Counted from the stretch's first letter, positions 41,143 to 50,672 are shown. The stretch is DNA of 64,000 nt from an uncultured Acetatifactor sp. (GCA_910584375.1 CAJUAH010000004.1:72236-136235), one strand, 5' to 3'. The notes: generated from the sequence alone by a model not told the origin. A program made the numbers and translations.

Positions 41143-42756
41143 ATGATAAAGCTGTTTTTAGTGGAGGACGAAACCGTAATCAGGGAGGGGCTGAAAAACA
41201 CCATTCCCTGGGAGCAGTACGGCTACCGTTTCGTGGGGGAGGCGGCGGACGGGGAGATGGCGCTTCCGCTGATCCGCCAGACCAGGCCGGACGTGCTGAT
41301 CACGGATATCAAGATGCCCTTTATGGACGGGCTTTCCCTGTGCAGGATTGTGGCAGGGGAATTTCCAAAGATGAGGATTATTATCATCAGTGGATACGAC
41401 GATTTTGAGTATGCCAGGACGGCCATCGAGCTGGGAGTGGAGCAGTATCTGCTGAAACCCATCACCAAGCACGCACTGAAGAAGGTGCTGACGGAACTCA
41501 GGGACAAGATCGAGCAGAGCGGGGAGACGGAGGATTACCAGACCATCTACCAGGATGAGATGCACGAGTACGAGCAGTTCTCCCGGAGACGCTTTTTTGA
41601 GAGGGTACTGGGGGGAGAACTCTCCGTGTCGGAGATCTATGAGGAGGCGGCCAAGGCCTCCCTGGAGATAGTGGCTCCCTGTTACAGTCTGCTCTTTTTT
41701 TATCTGAGGGAAAAGAGGGAGCTTACCCTGGAGCAGAGGGAGCAGGCCACCCGGCAGCAGGACATGATTCTCCACTATTTTCTGCGCAGGAGCGGCTATA
41801 TACTCTTTAGATGGAACGTGGACTGTTACGGCGTGCTGGTCAAAGCCGCGGCCCAGGAGCTGCCGGAGCTGATTCGCCGGGCGGTGGGACATATACAGAG
41901 ATGCTGCGAGGACGCCCGGGAGCTGCTGGACTGGTATGTGGCCACGGGCAGATCCGTGGAAAGGCTGAGTATGCTGCCGGAGTGTTATCTGGTGGTGAAT
42001 CACTGCCTTGCCTACCGTTTTTTGGATCCCAGGCAGCACATACTGTCGGAGGAGCTTTTGGCGGATCAGTCCGGCGGGCAGGAGGAGAGGGAGATCCGGG
42101 AGGTAAATCCCGCCCAGATGGATCCCAAGGTCATCCGGGACTTTCTCTTTGGCGGCAGCGCAGGGGAGATCCGGGATTTTGTGGACTCTTATCTGCAAAA
42201 TATCCGGGGAGCCCTCTCTTCCCGGATATTCCGGGATTATGTGGTGATGAATATCCGTTTTGCCGTCTCCGCCTACCGGGAATCCATGGGGATCAGCGAC
42301 GAGGAGTTTGCGGGCAGGATGCGCGACCCGGGGCGGGACATGAACATGACGGCGGAGGACGTGGAAGCGTATCTGACCGACATGCTGGAGACGGCCTTTT
42401 TCTTCCGCAACAAGGAGAGCGACTACCAGAAGGGCAAGATACTGCGCCGGGCGCTGGAGTATATAGACGCTAATTTCGACCAGGAGAGCCTCTCCCTGAA
42501 CAGCGTGTCCGAGGAAGTGGGCGTGAGCGCCAATTATTTCAGCGCTATCTTCAGCCAGAGCATGGAGAGGACTTTTGTGGAATATGTGACGGCCAAGAGG
42601 ATGGAAAAGGCCAGGAGGCTCTTAAAGACCACGGAGAAATCCTCCAGCGAGATAGCGGCGCTGGCAGGCTATAAGGATCCGCATTACTTTGGCTTTGTCT
42701 TCAAGAAAAATCACGGCATGAGTCCCAGGGAGTACCGCATGGGGAACAGGGCATGA
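41143..42756 (+). CDS. AraC-type response regulator, YesN-like
   Basis: A 537-residue regulator. The receiver domain (1-120) has acidic residues Glu8-Asp9, phospho-acceptor Asp55 in LITDIKMPFMDG and Lys in YLLKP. A long middle region follows, and the C-terminal 100 residues are an AraC helix-turn-helix pair (SLNSVSEEVGVSANYFSAIF and SSEIAALAGYKDPHYFGFVF). It is the output partner of the kinase at 38634. Likely targets are the nearby transporter genes. It ends four bases from the convergent araR-like gene. Confidence 0.94.
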   Translation: MIKLFLVEDETVIREGLKNTIPWEQYGYRFVGEAADGEMALPLIRQTRPDVLITDIKMPFMDGLSLCRIVAGEFPKMRIIIISGYDDFEYARTAIELGVEQYLLKPITKHALKKVLTELRDKIEQSGETEDYQTIYQDEMHEYEQFSRRRFFERVLGGELSVSEIYEEAAKASLEIVAPCYSLLFFYLREKRELTLEQREQATRQQDMILHYFLRRSGYILFRWNVDCYGVLVKAAAQELPELIRRAVGHIQRCCEDARELLDWYVATGRSVERLSMLPECYLVVNHCLAYRFLDPRQHILSEELLADQSGGQEEREIREVNPAQMDPKVIRDFLFGGSAGEIRDFVDSYLQNIRGALSSRIFRDYVVMNIRFAVSAYRESMGISDEEFAGRMRDPGRDMNMTAEDVEAYLTDMLETAFFFRNKESDYQKGKILRRALEYIDANFDQESLSLNSVSEEVGVSANYFSAIFSQSMERTFVEYVTAKRMEKARRLLKTTEKSSSEIAALAGYKDPHYFGFVFKKNHGMSPREYRMGNRA

Positions 42757-42760
42757 GGGA

Positions 42761-43819
42761 TCAGGGGGTCGCTGAAGGCAGGCGGTCTCCGTCCCTGACA
42801 GCCAGTTTCAGCGGCAGCTCCCGTGAGTATGCGGGCAGCCCTCTCAGACGGTCTGTGATGGCTTGAACCGCCGCTTTTCCCAGCTCCCGGGGGCGTCGCT
42901 CCAATGCGGTGAAGGGCAGCAGGTTTCCCGTGCCGGCACAGGTATCTTCACAGGACGCCATGACCGTATCCGGCAGCAGGCGGGAGAGCCAGTAGGCGGC
43001 GTCGCCGTTTTGGCAGACCACGGCGGTGCAGCCCTGCAGCCTTGTCTGCGCCATGCGGAGCAAAAAGCCGTAGGGCGCGGAGTAGGAGGGCTCCAGGTCC
43101 TCCGTGACATACCAGCATATTTGCTCGTCCCGGACGGGCAGTCCCGCCCCGCGCAGGGTTTCCGCAAAGCCCTGAAAGCGCCGCTGTCCCTGCGCGTCGT
43201 CCAACTGAAAGACCGCCCCCACGTCCCGGTGCCCCTGGTGCAGCAGATGGGCGGTCAGCAGGGCGGTTCCGGCGGTATCGTCCTCCCGGATACAGGGAGC
43301 CTGGGGCAGCGCCCCATAGGAACCGCGCAGGAACACCGCGGGAACACCCATGGAATGTAGTTGCCGGTACAGATCCAGATTGGGATTGGGCAGGGCGCTC
43401 TTCACACCTTCCACCAGCAGTCCCCTGGGAGGCGTTTCCAGCAGTTCGGACAGGATGGCGTGTTCGGCGCAGATTCGGTTGCCGGTGAGATACACATTGG
43501 CGGTGAACCCCTTTTGGGACAGGCTCTGCCGTATCTCTTCGAGCAGCGCGGCGCGGTACGAGTCCTGATCATCGGCCAGCAGCAGGCCGACAGTGTTTCT
43601 TCCGGAGGTGAGCCCGGTGATGAAGGAGCCGCTGCCCTGTTTTCTGGTTATCAGGCCCTCCTGCTCCAGCAGCGCCAGGGACTGGCGCACGGTCTGGCGG
43701 CTCACTCCGTAGTGGCGGCACAGATCCTGCTCGGAAGGCAGTCTGGGGACGCCCTTTTCCATGTTGTCGTATACTTTTTTGCGGAGCTGCTGCGCCAGCC
43801 ACCTGTACTTGATCGCCAT
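42761..43819 (-). CDS. araR: AraR-type repressor (GntR DNA-binding + LacI-type sugar-binding domain)
   Basis: A 352-residue minus-strand protein. Residues 1-70 are a GntR winged helix (PSEQDLCRHYGVSRQTVRQSL); the rest is a periplasmic-binding-like sensor. The combination and blocks such as LVEGVKSALPNPN and FQLDDAQGQRRFQGF match Bacillus AraR, the arabinose repressor. It is divergent from the ABC transporter operon with a 428-base gap containing an AraR-like box. Arabinose as effector is inferred from family. The gene symbol is by similarity. Confidence 0.87.
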   Translation of the reverse strand: MAIKYRWLAQQLRKKVYDNMEKGVPRLPSEQDLCRHYGVSRQTVRQSLALLEQEGLITRKQGSGSFITGLTSGRNTVGLLLADDQDSYRAALLEEIRQSLSQKGFTANVYLTGNRICAEHAILSELLETPPRGLLVEGVKSALPNPNLDLYRQLHSMGVPAVFLRGSYGALPQAPCIREDDTAGTALLTAHLLHQGHRDVGAVFQLDDAQGQRRFQGFAETLRGAGLPVRDEQICWYVTEDLEPSYSAPYGFLLRMAQTRLQGCTAVVCQNGDAAYWLSRLLPDTVMASCEDTCAGTGNLLPFTALERRPRELGKAAVQAITDRLRGLPAYSRELPLKLAVRDGDRLPSATP

Positions 43820-44066
43820 AGGTTTCTGTCCTCCTTATGTCCTGTAAATATTTCCAAAAAAAAATCAACAGGAGTAATAAAAACGGATCTCTCCCTCCGT
43901 TTTCCAATAAAATTACTCTGTCAAAATCTCAAAAAATCAGATTATACGGGCGGCAATTGTTAATATGTATATTGCCCATGGTAAATCTGATGCCGAATCT
44001 GCGGGCAGAAAAGGGATGCCAGGATAAAATATCCGCCCAAAATATGAAAAAATCCACCATAAGAGC
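43820..44066. other. Divergent regulatory region, araR side
   Basis: No gene is seen. On the minus strand TATAAT at 43941-43946 could be the -10 of araR. A small inverted repeat (AAAACGGA at 43880, TCCGTTTT at 43896) followed on the minus strand by a T-rich stretch lies in its leader and could be a weak attenuator. Confidence 0.35.
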
Positions 44067-44082
44067 ATGCGTACGTATAAGT
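44067..44082. promoter_or_regulatory. Candidate AraR operator
   Basis: ATGCGTACGTATAAGT agrees at 12 of 16 positions with the Bacillus AraR box ATTTGTACGTACAAAT, including the central GTACGTA. It lies between the araR-like gene and the transporter operon, about 95 bases before the transporter promoter. A control role is inferred. Confidence 0.5.
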
Positions 44083-44161
44083 TGTGTTGAAATTGATTTT
44101 ACCACACAAAATTTGTATTGTAAACATCTTATAAACTTAGTAAATTTGCTATATTGGTAAA

Positions 44162-44190
44162 TTGACGTGTATTTTTTGCGATGTTACGAT
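44162..44190 (+). promoter_or_regulatory. Promoter of the sugar ABC transporter operon
   Basis: TTGACG (44162-44167), a 17-base spacer and TACGAT (44185-44190). A short hairpin (GGAGC-aaa-GCTCC, 44201-44213) follows in the leader. Another possible promoter, TTGATT at 44093 with TATTGT at 44116, lies next to the AraR-like box. Confidence 0.55.
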
Positions 44191-44247
44191 TAGTGCGTAA
44201 GGAGCAAAGCTCCGGATTATTTCCATAAATGATGGGAGGAAAGAAAT

Positions 44248-45234
44248 ATGAAAAAGAAATTATTGGGACTGTTACTTACGGTTGCCATGGTGGCCGGCAT
44301 GACCGCCTGCGGCAGCGAGCCTGCGGCGACAACCGGCGGAAACCAGGGCGGAGAACTCATCAAGGTGGGTATCATCAACAACGACTCCAACGAGTCCGGT
44401 TACCGTACCGCCAACAACAAGGATCTGCAGAACATGTTCACCGAGGCCAACGGCTATGCCGCATCCTTTGCGTACAGCAATCAGAATGACGAGCAGGTCA
44501 ACGCCGCGCAGAAGTTCATCCAGGACGGTGTGGAGTATCTGCTTTTGTCCGCAGCCGACACAGCCGGTTGGGACACTGTTTTGAAGGATGCGCAGACGGC
44601 GGGCGTCAAGGTGATCCTGTTTGACCGTGTCATCGACGCCGACTCCAGCCTGTACGAGGCGTCCATCGTGTCCGACATGGACAAGGAAGGCGAGACGGCC
44701 GTGACCTGGCTGACCAACCAGGGTCTGAGCGAGTACAACATCATCCACTTGCAGGGCGTTATCGGTAACGCCGCGCAGAAGGGCCGCAGCGGCGCGCTGA
44801 ATACCGCGGTGGAGAACAATGCCAACTGGAACCTGGTGATCCAGCAGACCGCGAACTGGAGCGCAGAGGAAGCACAGCAGATTGTGCAGTCCGTTATCGA
44901 TTCCGGTGAGTCCTTCAACGTGATCTATGCGGAGAACGACGATATGGCCAAGGGCGCTGTGGCTGCTCTGGACAAGGCGAATATTTCCCACGGCGTGGGC
45001 AAGGACGTCATCATCATGGGCTTTGACTGCAACACCTGGGCTCTGCAGGAGCTGTACAATAAGAACTGGAACTACGACGGCCAGTGCAATCCTTTCCAGG
45101 CGTCCAAGATTCATGAGATCATCCAGAAACTGGAGAAGGGCGAGACCATCTCTCCCAAGGTAATCATCATGGAGGAGAAGGGCTTTGACGCCAACGAGAT
45201 CACCGAGGACGATATCAAGAATTACGGCATCTAA
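44248..45234 (+). CDS. Sugar ABC transporter substrate-binding lipoprotein
   Basis: A 328-residue lipoprotein (lipobox MTAC) with a Peripla_BP_4 fold, the extracellular receptor of the importer encoded downstream. It is related to YtfQ but differs from the sensing homologue at 40118 in the ligand-facing N-terminal segment (GIINNDSNESGYRTA in place of GVSQVGSESVWRTA), so the two may bind different sugars or have different affinities. A GGGAGGAAAG ribosome site precedes it. A hairpin after the gene (45259) should raise its expression relative to the rest of the operon. Confidence 0.92.
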   Translation: MKKKLLGLLLTVAMVAGMTACGSEPAATTGGNQGGELIKVGIINNDSNESGYRTANNKDLQNMFTEANGYAASFAYSNQNDEQVNAAQKFIQDGVEYLLLSAADTAGWDTVLKDAQTAGVKVILFDRVIDADSSLYEASIVSDMDKEGETAVTWLTNQGLSEYNIIHLQGVIGNAAQKGRSGALNTAVENNANWNLVIQQTANWSAEEAQQIVQSVIDSGESFNVIYAENDDMAKGAVAALDKANISHGVGKDVIIMGFDCNTWALQELYNKNWNYDGQCNPFQASKIHEIIQKLEKGETISPKVIIMEEKGFDANEITEDDIKNYGI

Positions 45235-45258
45235 TCCGAAACTATCGTAACATAGAGG

Positions 45259-45289
45259 CGGCAGGCGAAGTACGCCTGCCGTGCTTTTT
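45259..45289 (+). terminator. Intrinsic terminator/attenuator after the binding protein gene
   Basis: CGGCAGGCG (45259-45267) and CGCCTGCCG (45273-45281) form a perfect stem with a five-base loop, followed by TGCTTTTT. It probably stops part of the transcripts so that the binding protein is made in excess over the ATPase and permeases. Confidence 0.8.
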
Positions 45290-45315
45290 GCAGAAAATAA
45301 GGAGTGTGCATACCT

Positions 45316-46845
45316 GTGAAAGAAAAATCTGTGTTGGAAATGAGAAATATCCATAAAAGTTTTCCGGGCGTCAAAGCGTTGCAGGGAGTGGATTTCAGCC
45401 TGTGCGAGGGAGAGATTCATGCCCTGATGGGAGAGAACGGCGCGGGAAAATCCACGCTGATCAAGGTGCTGACCGGCGTGTATGAGAAGGATGAGGGCCA
45501 GATCTGGCTAAAAGGGATAGACAGGGCCGTAGCCATCCGCTCCCCCCAGGACGCGCAGAGACTGGGGATCAGTACCGTGTATCAGGAGATCACCCTCTGT
45601 CCCAATCTCTCTGTGGCGGAAAACATGTATATCGGCCGGACCAGGGGTCTGGGGCAGAACTGGAAGAAGATGAATGCGGACGCCGACAAAATCCTGCAAT
45701 CTCTGGATATTCCCGCCAGGGCCGACCAGCAGCTGTCAAGCTGCTCCATCGCCATACAGCAGATGGTGGCCATCGCCCGGGCGGTGGACATGGACTGCAA
45801 GGTGCTGATCCTGGATGAGCCCACTTCGTCGCTGGATGAGCAGGAGGTGGCAAAACTGTTCGGCCTGATGCGGGATCTGAAGGCCCGGGGCGTGGGCATT
45901 ATATTTGTCACCCACTTCCTGGATCAGGTGTATGAGGTATGTGACAAGATCACGGTTCTGCGGGACGGCAGACTGGTGGGAGAGTATGAGATCAAAGACC
46001 TTCCCCGGGTGCAGCTGGTGTCCAAGATGCTGGGCAAGGAGCTGGATGATATGTCGGAGATCCGCAGCGAGAGCCAGGTCTATCATGAGAAGGACGCGGA
46101 CAGCGTCGTGCTGGAGGCAACAGGTCTACAGAGCGACGCGGGGATCAAGCCCTTTGATTTCCATATCAGGAAGGGGGAGGTCAACGGCTTTACGGGGCTG
46201 CTGGGTTCGGGCAGGAGCGAGTGCGTGCGCGCTATCTTCGGGGCGGATCGCGTGATCGGCGGCACTGTGAAGAAAAACGGAAAGACCGTGAAGATCGCCA
46301 AACCCATAGACGCGATGAAGAACGGCATCGCCTATCTGCCCGAGGACCGCAAAATCGACGGTATCGTGGGAGATCTGTCCGTGCGGGAAAATATTATTCT
46401 GGCATTGCAGGTATTGAAGGGCTTTTTCAGACCCTTCTCCAAGGCGGAGGCGAATAAGTTCGCGGAGGAGTACATAAAGCTGCTGGAGATCAAGACGGCG
46501 TCCGCGGATACGCCGATCAAATCCCTCTCCGGCGGGAACCAGCAGAAGGTCATACTGGCCCGCTGGCTGCTGGCCCATCCGGAGTATCTGATCCTGGATG
46601 AACCCACCCGGGGTATCGACGTGGGTACCAAGATCGAGATCCAGAAACTGGTTCTGAAACTTGCCTCGGAGGGCATGAGCGTCACGTTCATCTCCTCGGA
46701 GACGGACGAAATGCTCCGCACCTGTTCCCGGCTGATCGTCATGAGGGATCGCAGGGTCGTGGGAGAACTGTCCGGGGACGATCTGACGCAGAACAAGATC
46801 ATGAATACCATTGCCGGAGGTGAAGAAAATAATGCAGATGCTTAA
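45316..46845 (+). CDS. Sugar ABC transporter ATPase with two nucleotide-binding domains
   Basis: A 509-residue tandem ATPase of the carbohydrate uptake type (RbsA/MglA/YtfR). The first domain has GENGAGKST, an unusual signature region (LSSCSIAIQQM) and LILDEPTSSLD. The second has a modified Walker A (GLLGSGRSE), the signature LSGGNQQKV and LILDEPTRGID. GTG 45316 is chosen because it lies 11 bases after AAGGAG; the upstream GTG at 45304 overlaps that site. It overlaps the first permease gene by 14 bases. Confidence 0.93.
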   Translation: MKEKSVLEMRNIHKSFPGVKALQGVDFSLCEGEIHALMGENGAGKSTLIKVLTGVYEKDEGQIWLKGIDRAVAIRSPQDAQRLGISTVYQEITLCPNLSVAENMYIGRTRGLGQNWKKMNADADKILQSLDIPARADQQLSSCSIAIQQMVAIARAVDMDCKVLILDEPTSSLDEQEVAKLFGLMRDLKARGVGIIFVTHFLDQVYEVCDKITVLRDGRLVGEYEIKDLPRVQLVSKMLGKELDDMSEIRSESQVYHEKDADSVVLEATGLQSDAGIKPFDFHIRKGEVNGFTGLLGSGRSECVRAIFGADRVIGGTVKKNGKTVKIAKPIDAMKNGIAYLPEDRKIDGIVGDLSVRENIILALQVLKGFFRPFSKAEANKFAEEYIKLLEIKTASADTPIKSLSGGNQQKVILARWLLAHPEYLILDEPTRGIDVGTKIEIQKLVLKLASEGMSVTFISSETDEMLRTCSRLIVMRDRRVVGELSGDDLTQNKIMNTIAGGEENNADA

Positions 46846-47893
46846 GAAGATCACGAAACAACAGATATTCATTCCCATTGCGGCGTTATTGATCCTGGCG
46901 ATCTTTAACCTGATCGCGGATCCTTCTTTTTACAAGATTACTTTCAGCTATAACAGCGCGGGGCAACCCGTGATGACCGGCAACCTGATCACGATCCTGG
47001 ACAGCGGTTCGGAGCTGGCCATCTTGGCCATCGGCATGACGCTGGTGACGGCGGCCTGCGGAGGCCAGGACATCAGCGTGGGGGCGGCGGTGGCCATCAG
47101 CGGCAGCGTGCTGTTGCGGGTGCTGTGCGGGTCAAACACCAGACCGGAGACTCTGCAGGCCCCCATCATCGTGGCGTTTCTGGTGAGCTGTGCGGTGGCT
47201 ATGCTCTTCGGGGCGTTTAACGGCGTGCTGGTGGCATACTTCAAGATCCAGCCTATGGTGGCGACGCTGATCCTGTTTACGGCGGGCCGTTCCATCGCGG
47301 CGTGGATCAACAACAATGAGCTGCCGGTGATCAGCGAGCCCAGATTCGGGTATTTTGGAGGGTACATACCGGGGATCCCCATTCCCACCCCCTTCTTTAT
47401 AGCCATCCTATGTATTGTTGTGGCGGTGCTGTTGCTGAAGTTCACCAATCTGGGGCTGTATACCCAGGCCGTGGGTATCAACGAGAATTCCTCCCGGCTG
47501 AACGGATTGAACCCTGCGCTCATCAAGTTTCTGACTTTTGTGCTGCTGGGACTGTGCGTGGCTGTGGTGGGCCTGATCAAGGTAAGCCGTTTCTCCACGA
47601 TCAACTACTCCGTCATCGCCAAGGATATTGAGATGGACGCCATTTTGGCGGTGGCTCTGGGAGGCAATGCCTTGAGCGGCGGTAAGTTCAATCTGGCAGC
47701 GTCCATTCTCGGCGCGTATGTGATCCAGTTCCTGACCACTACGCTGTACAAGGTCAAGGTGCAGTCGGACGCTCTGCCCGCCTATAAGGCGGTGGTCGTC
47801 ATCCTGCTGGTGGTGATGAGCGCTCCCGTGGTGCGCAAATGGCTGGCGGGGCTGGGCAAAAAACTGACAAAACAGGTAAAGGAGGCCGTTTGA
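46832..47893 (+). CDS. Sugar ABC transporter permease (YtfT-like)
   Basis: A 353-residue membrane protein of the RbsC/BPD_transp_2 family with about eight to ten helices. The segment AILAIGMTLVTAACGGQDISVGA is typical of the family (shown here by its core MTLVTAACGGQDISVG). It is the first of two permeases, as in the galactofuranose importer YtfT-YjfF. ATG 46832 is used, 11 bases after a GGAGG site, overlapping the ATPase gene; the TTG at 46811 lies before the ribosome site. Confidence 0.92.
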   Translation: MQMLKKITKQQIFIPIAALLILAIFNLIADPSFYKITFSYNSAGQPVMTGNLITILDSGSELAILAIGMTLVTAACGGQDISVGAAVAISGSVLLRVLCGSNTRPETLQAPIIVAFLVSCAVAMLFGAFNGVLVAYFKIQPMVATLILFTAGRSIAAWINNNELPVISEPRFGYFGGYIPGIPIPTPFFIAILCIVVAVLLLKFTNLGLYTQAVGINENSSRLNGLNPALIKFLTFVLLGLCVAVVGLIKVSRFSTINYSVIAKDIEMDAILAVALGGNALSGGKFNLAASILGAYVIQFLTTTLYKVKVQSDALPAYKAVVVILLVVMSAPVVRKWLAGLGKKLTKQVKEAV

Positions 47894-47894
47894 G

Positions 47895-48932
47895 ATGACA
47901 GATAATAAGAAAGTCAAGGCAGTGCGGAAAACTCTTTCCGACACCAACCTGTTGCTCACTATCACTGTGGTGGTATTCTTTGCCATGTATATCGGGGCCA
48001 TTATTTTTCAGGGCAAGGGTTTCCTGAAACCCCAGACCTTCTTTAATATTTTAAACGCCAACGCGGCTCTGATCATTTCCGCCTGCGGCCTGAGCCTGGT
48101 GATGATAACCGGGGGGATCGATATCTCCGTGGGCGGCGTGACGGCTCTGGTGAGTATGTGCTGCGCCGTATACCTGGATTTCCACCAGGGCAATGTGTTC
48201 GTGGCGGCGTTGATCTCCCTGGCCATCGGCCTCGCCTTTGGCGTGGTACAGGGTTTCCTGGTGGCTTACCTGGATATCCAGCCCTTTATCGTCACGCTGG
48301 CGGGAATGTTCTTTGCCAGAGGCATGACGACGATCGTGAACAACAATCCCTTCAATGTGGCCAACGAGGAGTTCGTGGCTCTGAAGGATACCCGCATCCC
48401 CATACCCGGGCTGGGCTCTTATAACAGAGCCGGCACTTATGTGGACGCCTATATTGAGATCGGCGTAGTGGTGGCGCTGCTGATCGTGGCCGTCATGTTC
48501 TGCATGCTCAGATGGACCAGGCTGGGCCGCAATTTCTATGCGGTGGGCGGCAACAGCCAGAGCGCGCTGATGCTGGGTATCAACGTCAAGAGAACCCGGT
48601 TTTTATCTCACCTGATCTGCGGTCTGCTGGCCGGTATCTGCGGATTTGTATATTTTATGCATGTGGGCTCCGGCTCGGCCTCCCATGCCAAGGGCATGGA
48701 GATGAACGCCATAGCCTCCTCCATCATCGGCGGAACCATGCTGACCGGAGGCGTGGGCAATATCATCGGCACGCTGTTCGGCGTTCTGTCCCTGAGCACG
48801 ATACAGAATATTGTGGCCTCGGCCGGATTGGATCAGCCGTGGTGGACGGGGATCACCATAGCGGCAATGCTCTGTCTGTTCCTGGTGATACAGAGCATCG
48901 TGATGGCCCGTAAGAAGAGAGCCGCGCGGTAG
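47895..48932 (+). CDS. Sugar ABC transporter permease (YjfF-like)
   Basis: A 345-residue RbsC-family permease. It has the family segment SLVMITGGIDISVGGV and LDIQPFIVTLAGMFFARGMTTIV, which is close to YjfF of the galactofuranose importer. It begins one base after the first permease stop, with an AAAGGAGG site at the end of the previous gene. Together with the preceding ATPase and permease it forms a heterodimeric channel. Substrate is uncertain between galactofuranose, arabinofuranose and related sugars. Confidence 0.92.
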   Translation: MTDNKKVKAVRKTLSDTNLLLTITVVVFFAMYIGAIIFQGKGFLKPQTFFNILNANAALIISACGLSLVMITGGIDISVGGVTALVSMCCAVYLDFHQGNVFVAALISLAIGLAFGVVQGFLVAYLDIQPFIVTLAGMFFARGMTTIVNNNPFNVANEEFVALKDTRIPIPGLGSYNRAGTYVDAYIEIGVVVALLIVAVMFCMLRWTRLGRNFYAVGGNSQSALMLGINVKRTRFLSHLICGLLAGICGFVYFMHVGSGSASHAKGMEMNAIASSIIGGTMLTGGVGNIIGTLFGVLSLSTIQNIVASAGLDQPWWTGITIAAMLCLFLVIQSIVMARKKRAAR

Positions 48933-48952
48933 ACATAGCGAGAGGAGGCTTT

Positions 48953-50656
48953 GTGAAGACAAAAAACAAGAGGAATCCCGAAAAGAGAGCGAAAACCCGC
49001 AAAAAGGGGATACGCCTGTTTGCCGTTATGGCCATACTGTCGCTGGCGCCGCTGACCGTCTCCATAGGGATCATCAGTCTGGTGTCCGCCACGGTGGTGC
49101 GGGAAAATCTGGAAAAAAACACAAAAAATACGCTGATGATTGTAGCCAACAATCTGGCCAGCTACTGCTACGACAACGAGATAACCGCGATAAACGCATC
49201 CAATTACTATGAGTATATCGACAGCCTGAAACCCTATGAGATCGAGATGGCGATCATCGCCGAGGGGACTCCCTGCACGACCTCGATCAAGAACGGGAAC
49301 GGCTACCGGATCCGGGAGATATCCATGGATTTTGACATGGAGACGGACAGCGCGTTTCTGGAGCAGGGATATTACGACAAAAATGTGGAGATCGACGGCA
49401 ATGTCTATTATGCCTACTATGTGCCCATACGGACAGGCGACAGGGTCACGGCGGTGGCCTTTGCCGCGGAATTGCGGCAGAATGTCACCGGACAGATCCT
49501 AAGCGTCATAGCGGTGTTCGCCGTGAGCGCGGCGGTGCTGATCCTGGTGTTTATGGCAGTGGCGCTGCTCTACAGCCGCAATCTGTCCCGGCTGTTCAAG
49601 CGGATCGGCGCAAGGCTCAACGCGCTCTCCGAGGGCGATCTGCGCAGGCAGAAAGCGGCAGGCAGCGGCGTGCGGGAGCTGGGGATGCTGTTGGAGACAA
49701 CGGACAGTATGCAGCAAAAGCTCTCCGGTACCATCGGGGAGGTGACGCAGGCATCCGAAAAACTGACGGGCGAGATCCGGGAAGTGACGGCGCTCAGCGG
49801 ACAGAGCGCCGTCAAGGCCAGGCAGATCCGCTCCTCCATGGAGAAACTGTCCGACTCCACAGTGACCATGAATGAAAATATCAGCAATATCAACGAGCAG
49901 ATGCTGGAGATCGGCAACGGTGTGAACGATATCTCCGAGAGTGTGGAAGGTCTGTATGAAAACTCTGAAAAGACCTTGCAGACCAATAACGAGGCCATGG
50001 CCTACATGGATTCCATCATGAAGAACAGCGAGAAGTCCGTGGAGGCGGTGAGGGACATTCAGGAGCAGATTCGGCAGACCAACGTATCCATCGCCGAGAT
50101 AGACCATGCGGTGGAGCTGATACTGGAGATTGCCGAGCAGACCAACCTTCTGAGCCTGAACGCCTCCATCGAGGCCGCCAGGGCCGGGGAGATGGGCCGG
50201 GGATTTGCCGTGGTTGCCCAGGAGATCCGCAAACTGTCCGAACAGAGCGGAAAAGGGGCGGAGATGATCAAAAACGTGGCCCATGATATCAACGGAAAAT
50301 CCCAGAGATCCGTTCAGCTTGCGGACAGCGTGCATGAGATCATTCTGTCCGAGCAGGACAGCGTCTCAAAGACCCAGGCGAAATTTGCCGAGCACAGCAG
50401 GGATATCCACCAATCCGTGACAGAGATTCGATCCATAGCGGAGAAAACGGAACACCTTTTGCAGTACAAGGAGACTGTGGTGGGCAATGTGCGGGAGCTG
50501 AGCGGTTTCAGCGAGAAAAACGCGGCGAACCACGAGGAGGTCAACGAAAATATCGAGCAGATCATCGCCCAGGTGCAGAGGGTAAACGAACACTGTAGAA
50601 AGATGAATGATATGGCAAGGGAGATGGGCCAGTCGGTCTCCTATTTTAAAAAGTAA
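48953..50656 (+). CDS. Methyl-accepting chemotaxis protein
   Basis: A 567-residue transmembrane chemoreceptor. A basic N-terminus leads to a first membrane helix (about 22-48), an extracytoplasmic sensor (about 50-175), a second helix (about 180-207), a HAMP-like region and a long coiled-coil signalling domain with the conserved tip EIAEQTNLLSLNASIEAARAG (named by its core EQTNLLSLNASIEAARAG). The start is GTG behind AGGAGG. It follows the permease by 20 bases, so it appears to be the last gene of the sugar operon, suggesting taxis toward the transported sugar. No flagellar or che genes are in the window. Confidence 0.93.
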   Translation: MKTKNKRNPEKRAKTRKKGIRLFAVMAILSLAPLTVSIGIISLVSATVVRENLEKNTKNTLMIVANNLASYCYDNEITAINASNYYEYIDSLKPYEIEMAIIAEGTPCTTSIKNGNGYRIREISMDFDMETDSAFLEQGYYDKNVEIDGNVYYAYYVPIRTGDRVTAVAFAAELRQNVTGQILSVIAVFAVSAAVLILVFMAVALLYSRNLSRLFKRIGARLNALSEGDLRRQKAAGSGVRELGMLLETTDSMQQKLSGTIGEVTQASEKLTGEIREVTALSGQSAVKARQIRSSMEKLSDSTVTMNENISNINEQMLEIGNGVNDISESVEGLYENSEKTLQTNNEAMAYMDSIMKNSEKSVEAVRDIQEQIRQTNVSIAEIDHAVELILEIAEQTNLLSLNASIEAARAGEMGRGFAVVAQEIRKLSEQSGKGAEMIKNVAHDINGKSQRSVQLADSVHEIILSEQDSVSKTQAKFAEHSRDIHQSVTEIRSIAEKTEHLLQYKETVVGNVRELSGFSEKNAANHEEVNENIEQIIAQVQRVNEHCRKMNDMAREMGQSVSYFKK

Positions 50657-50672
50657 GATTTTGACGCACATG

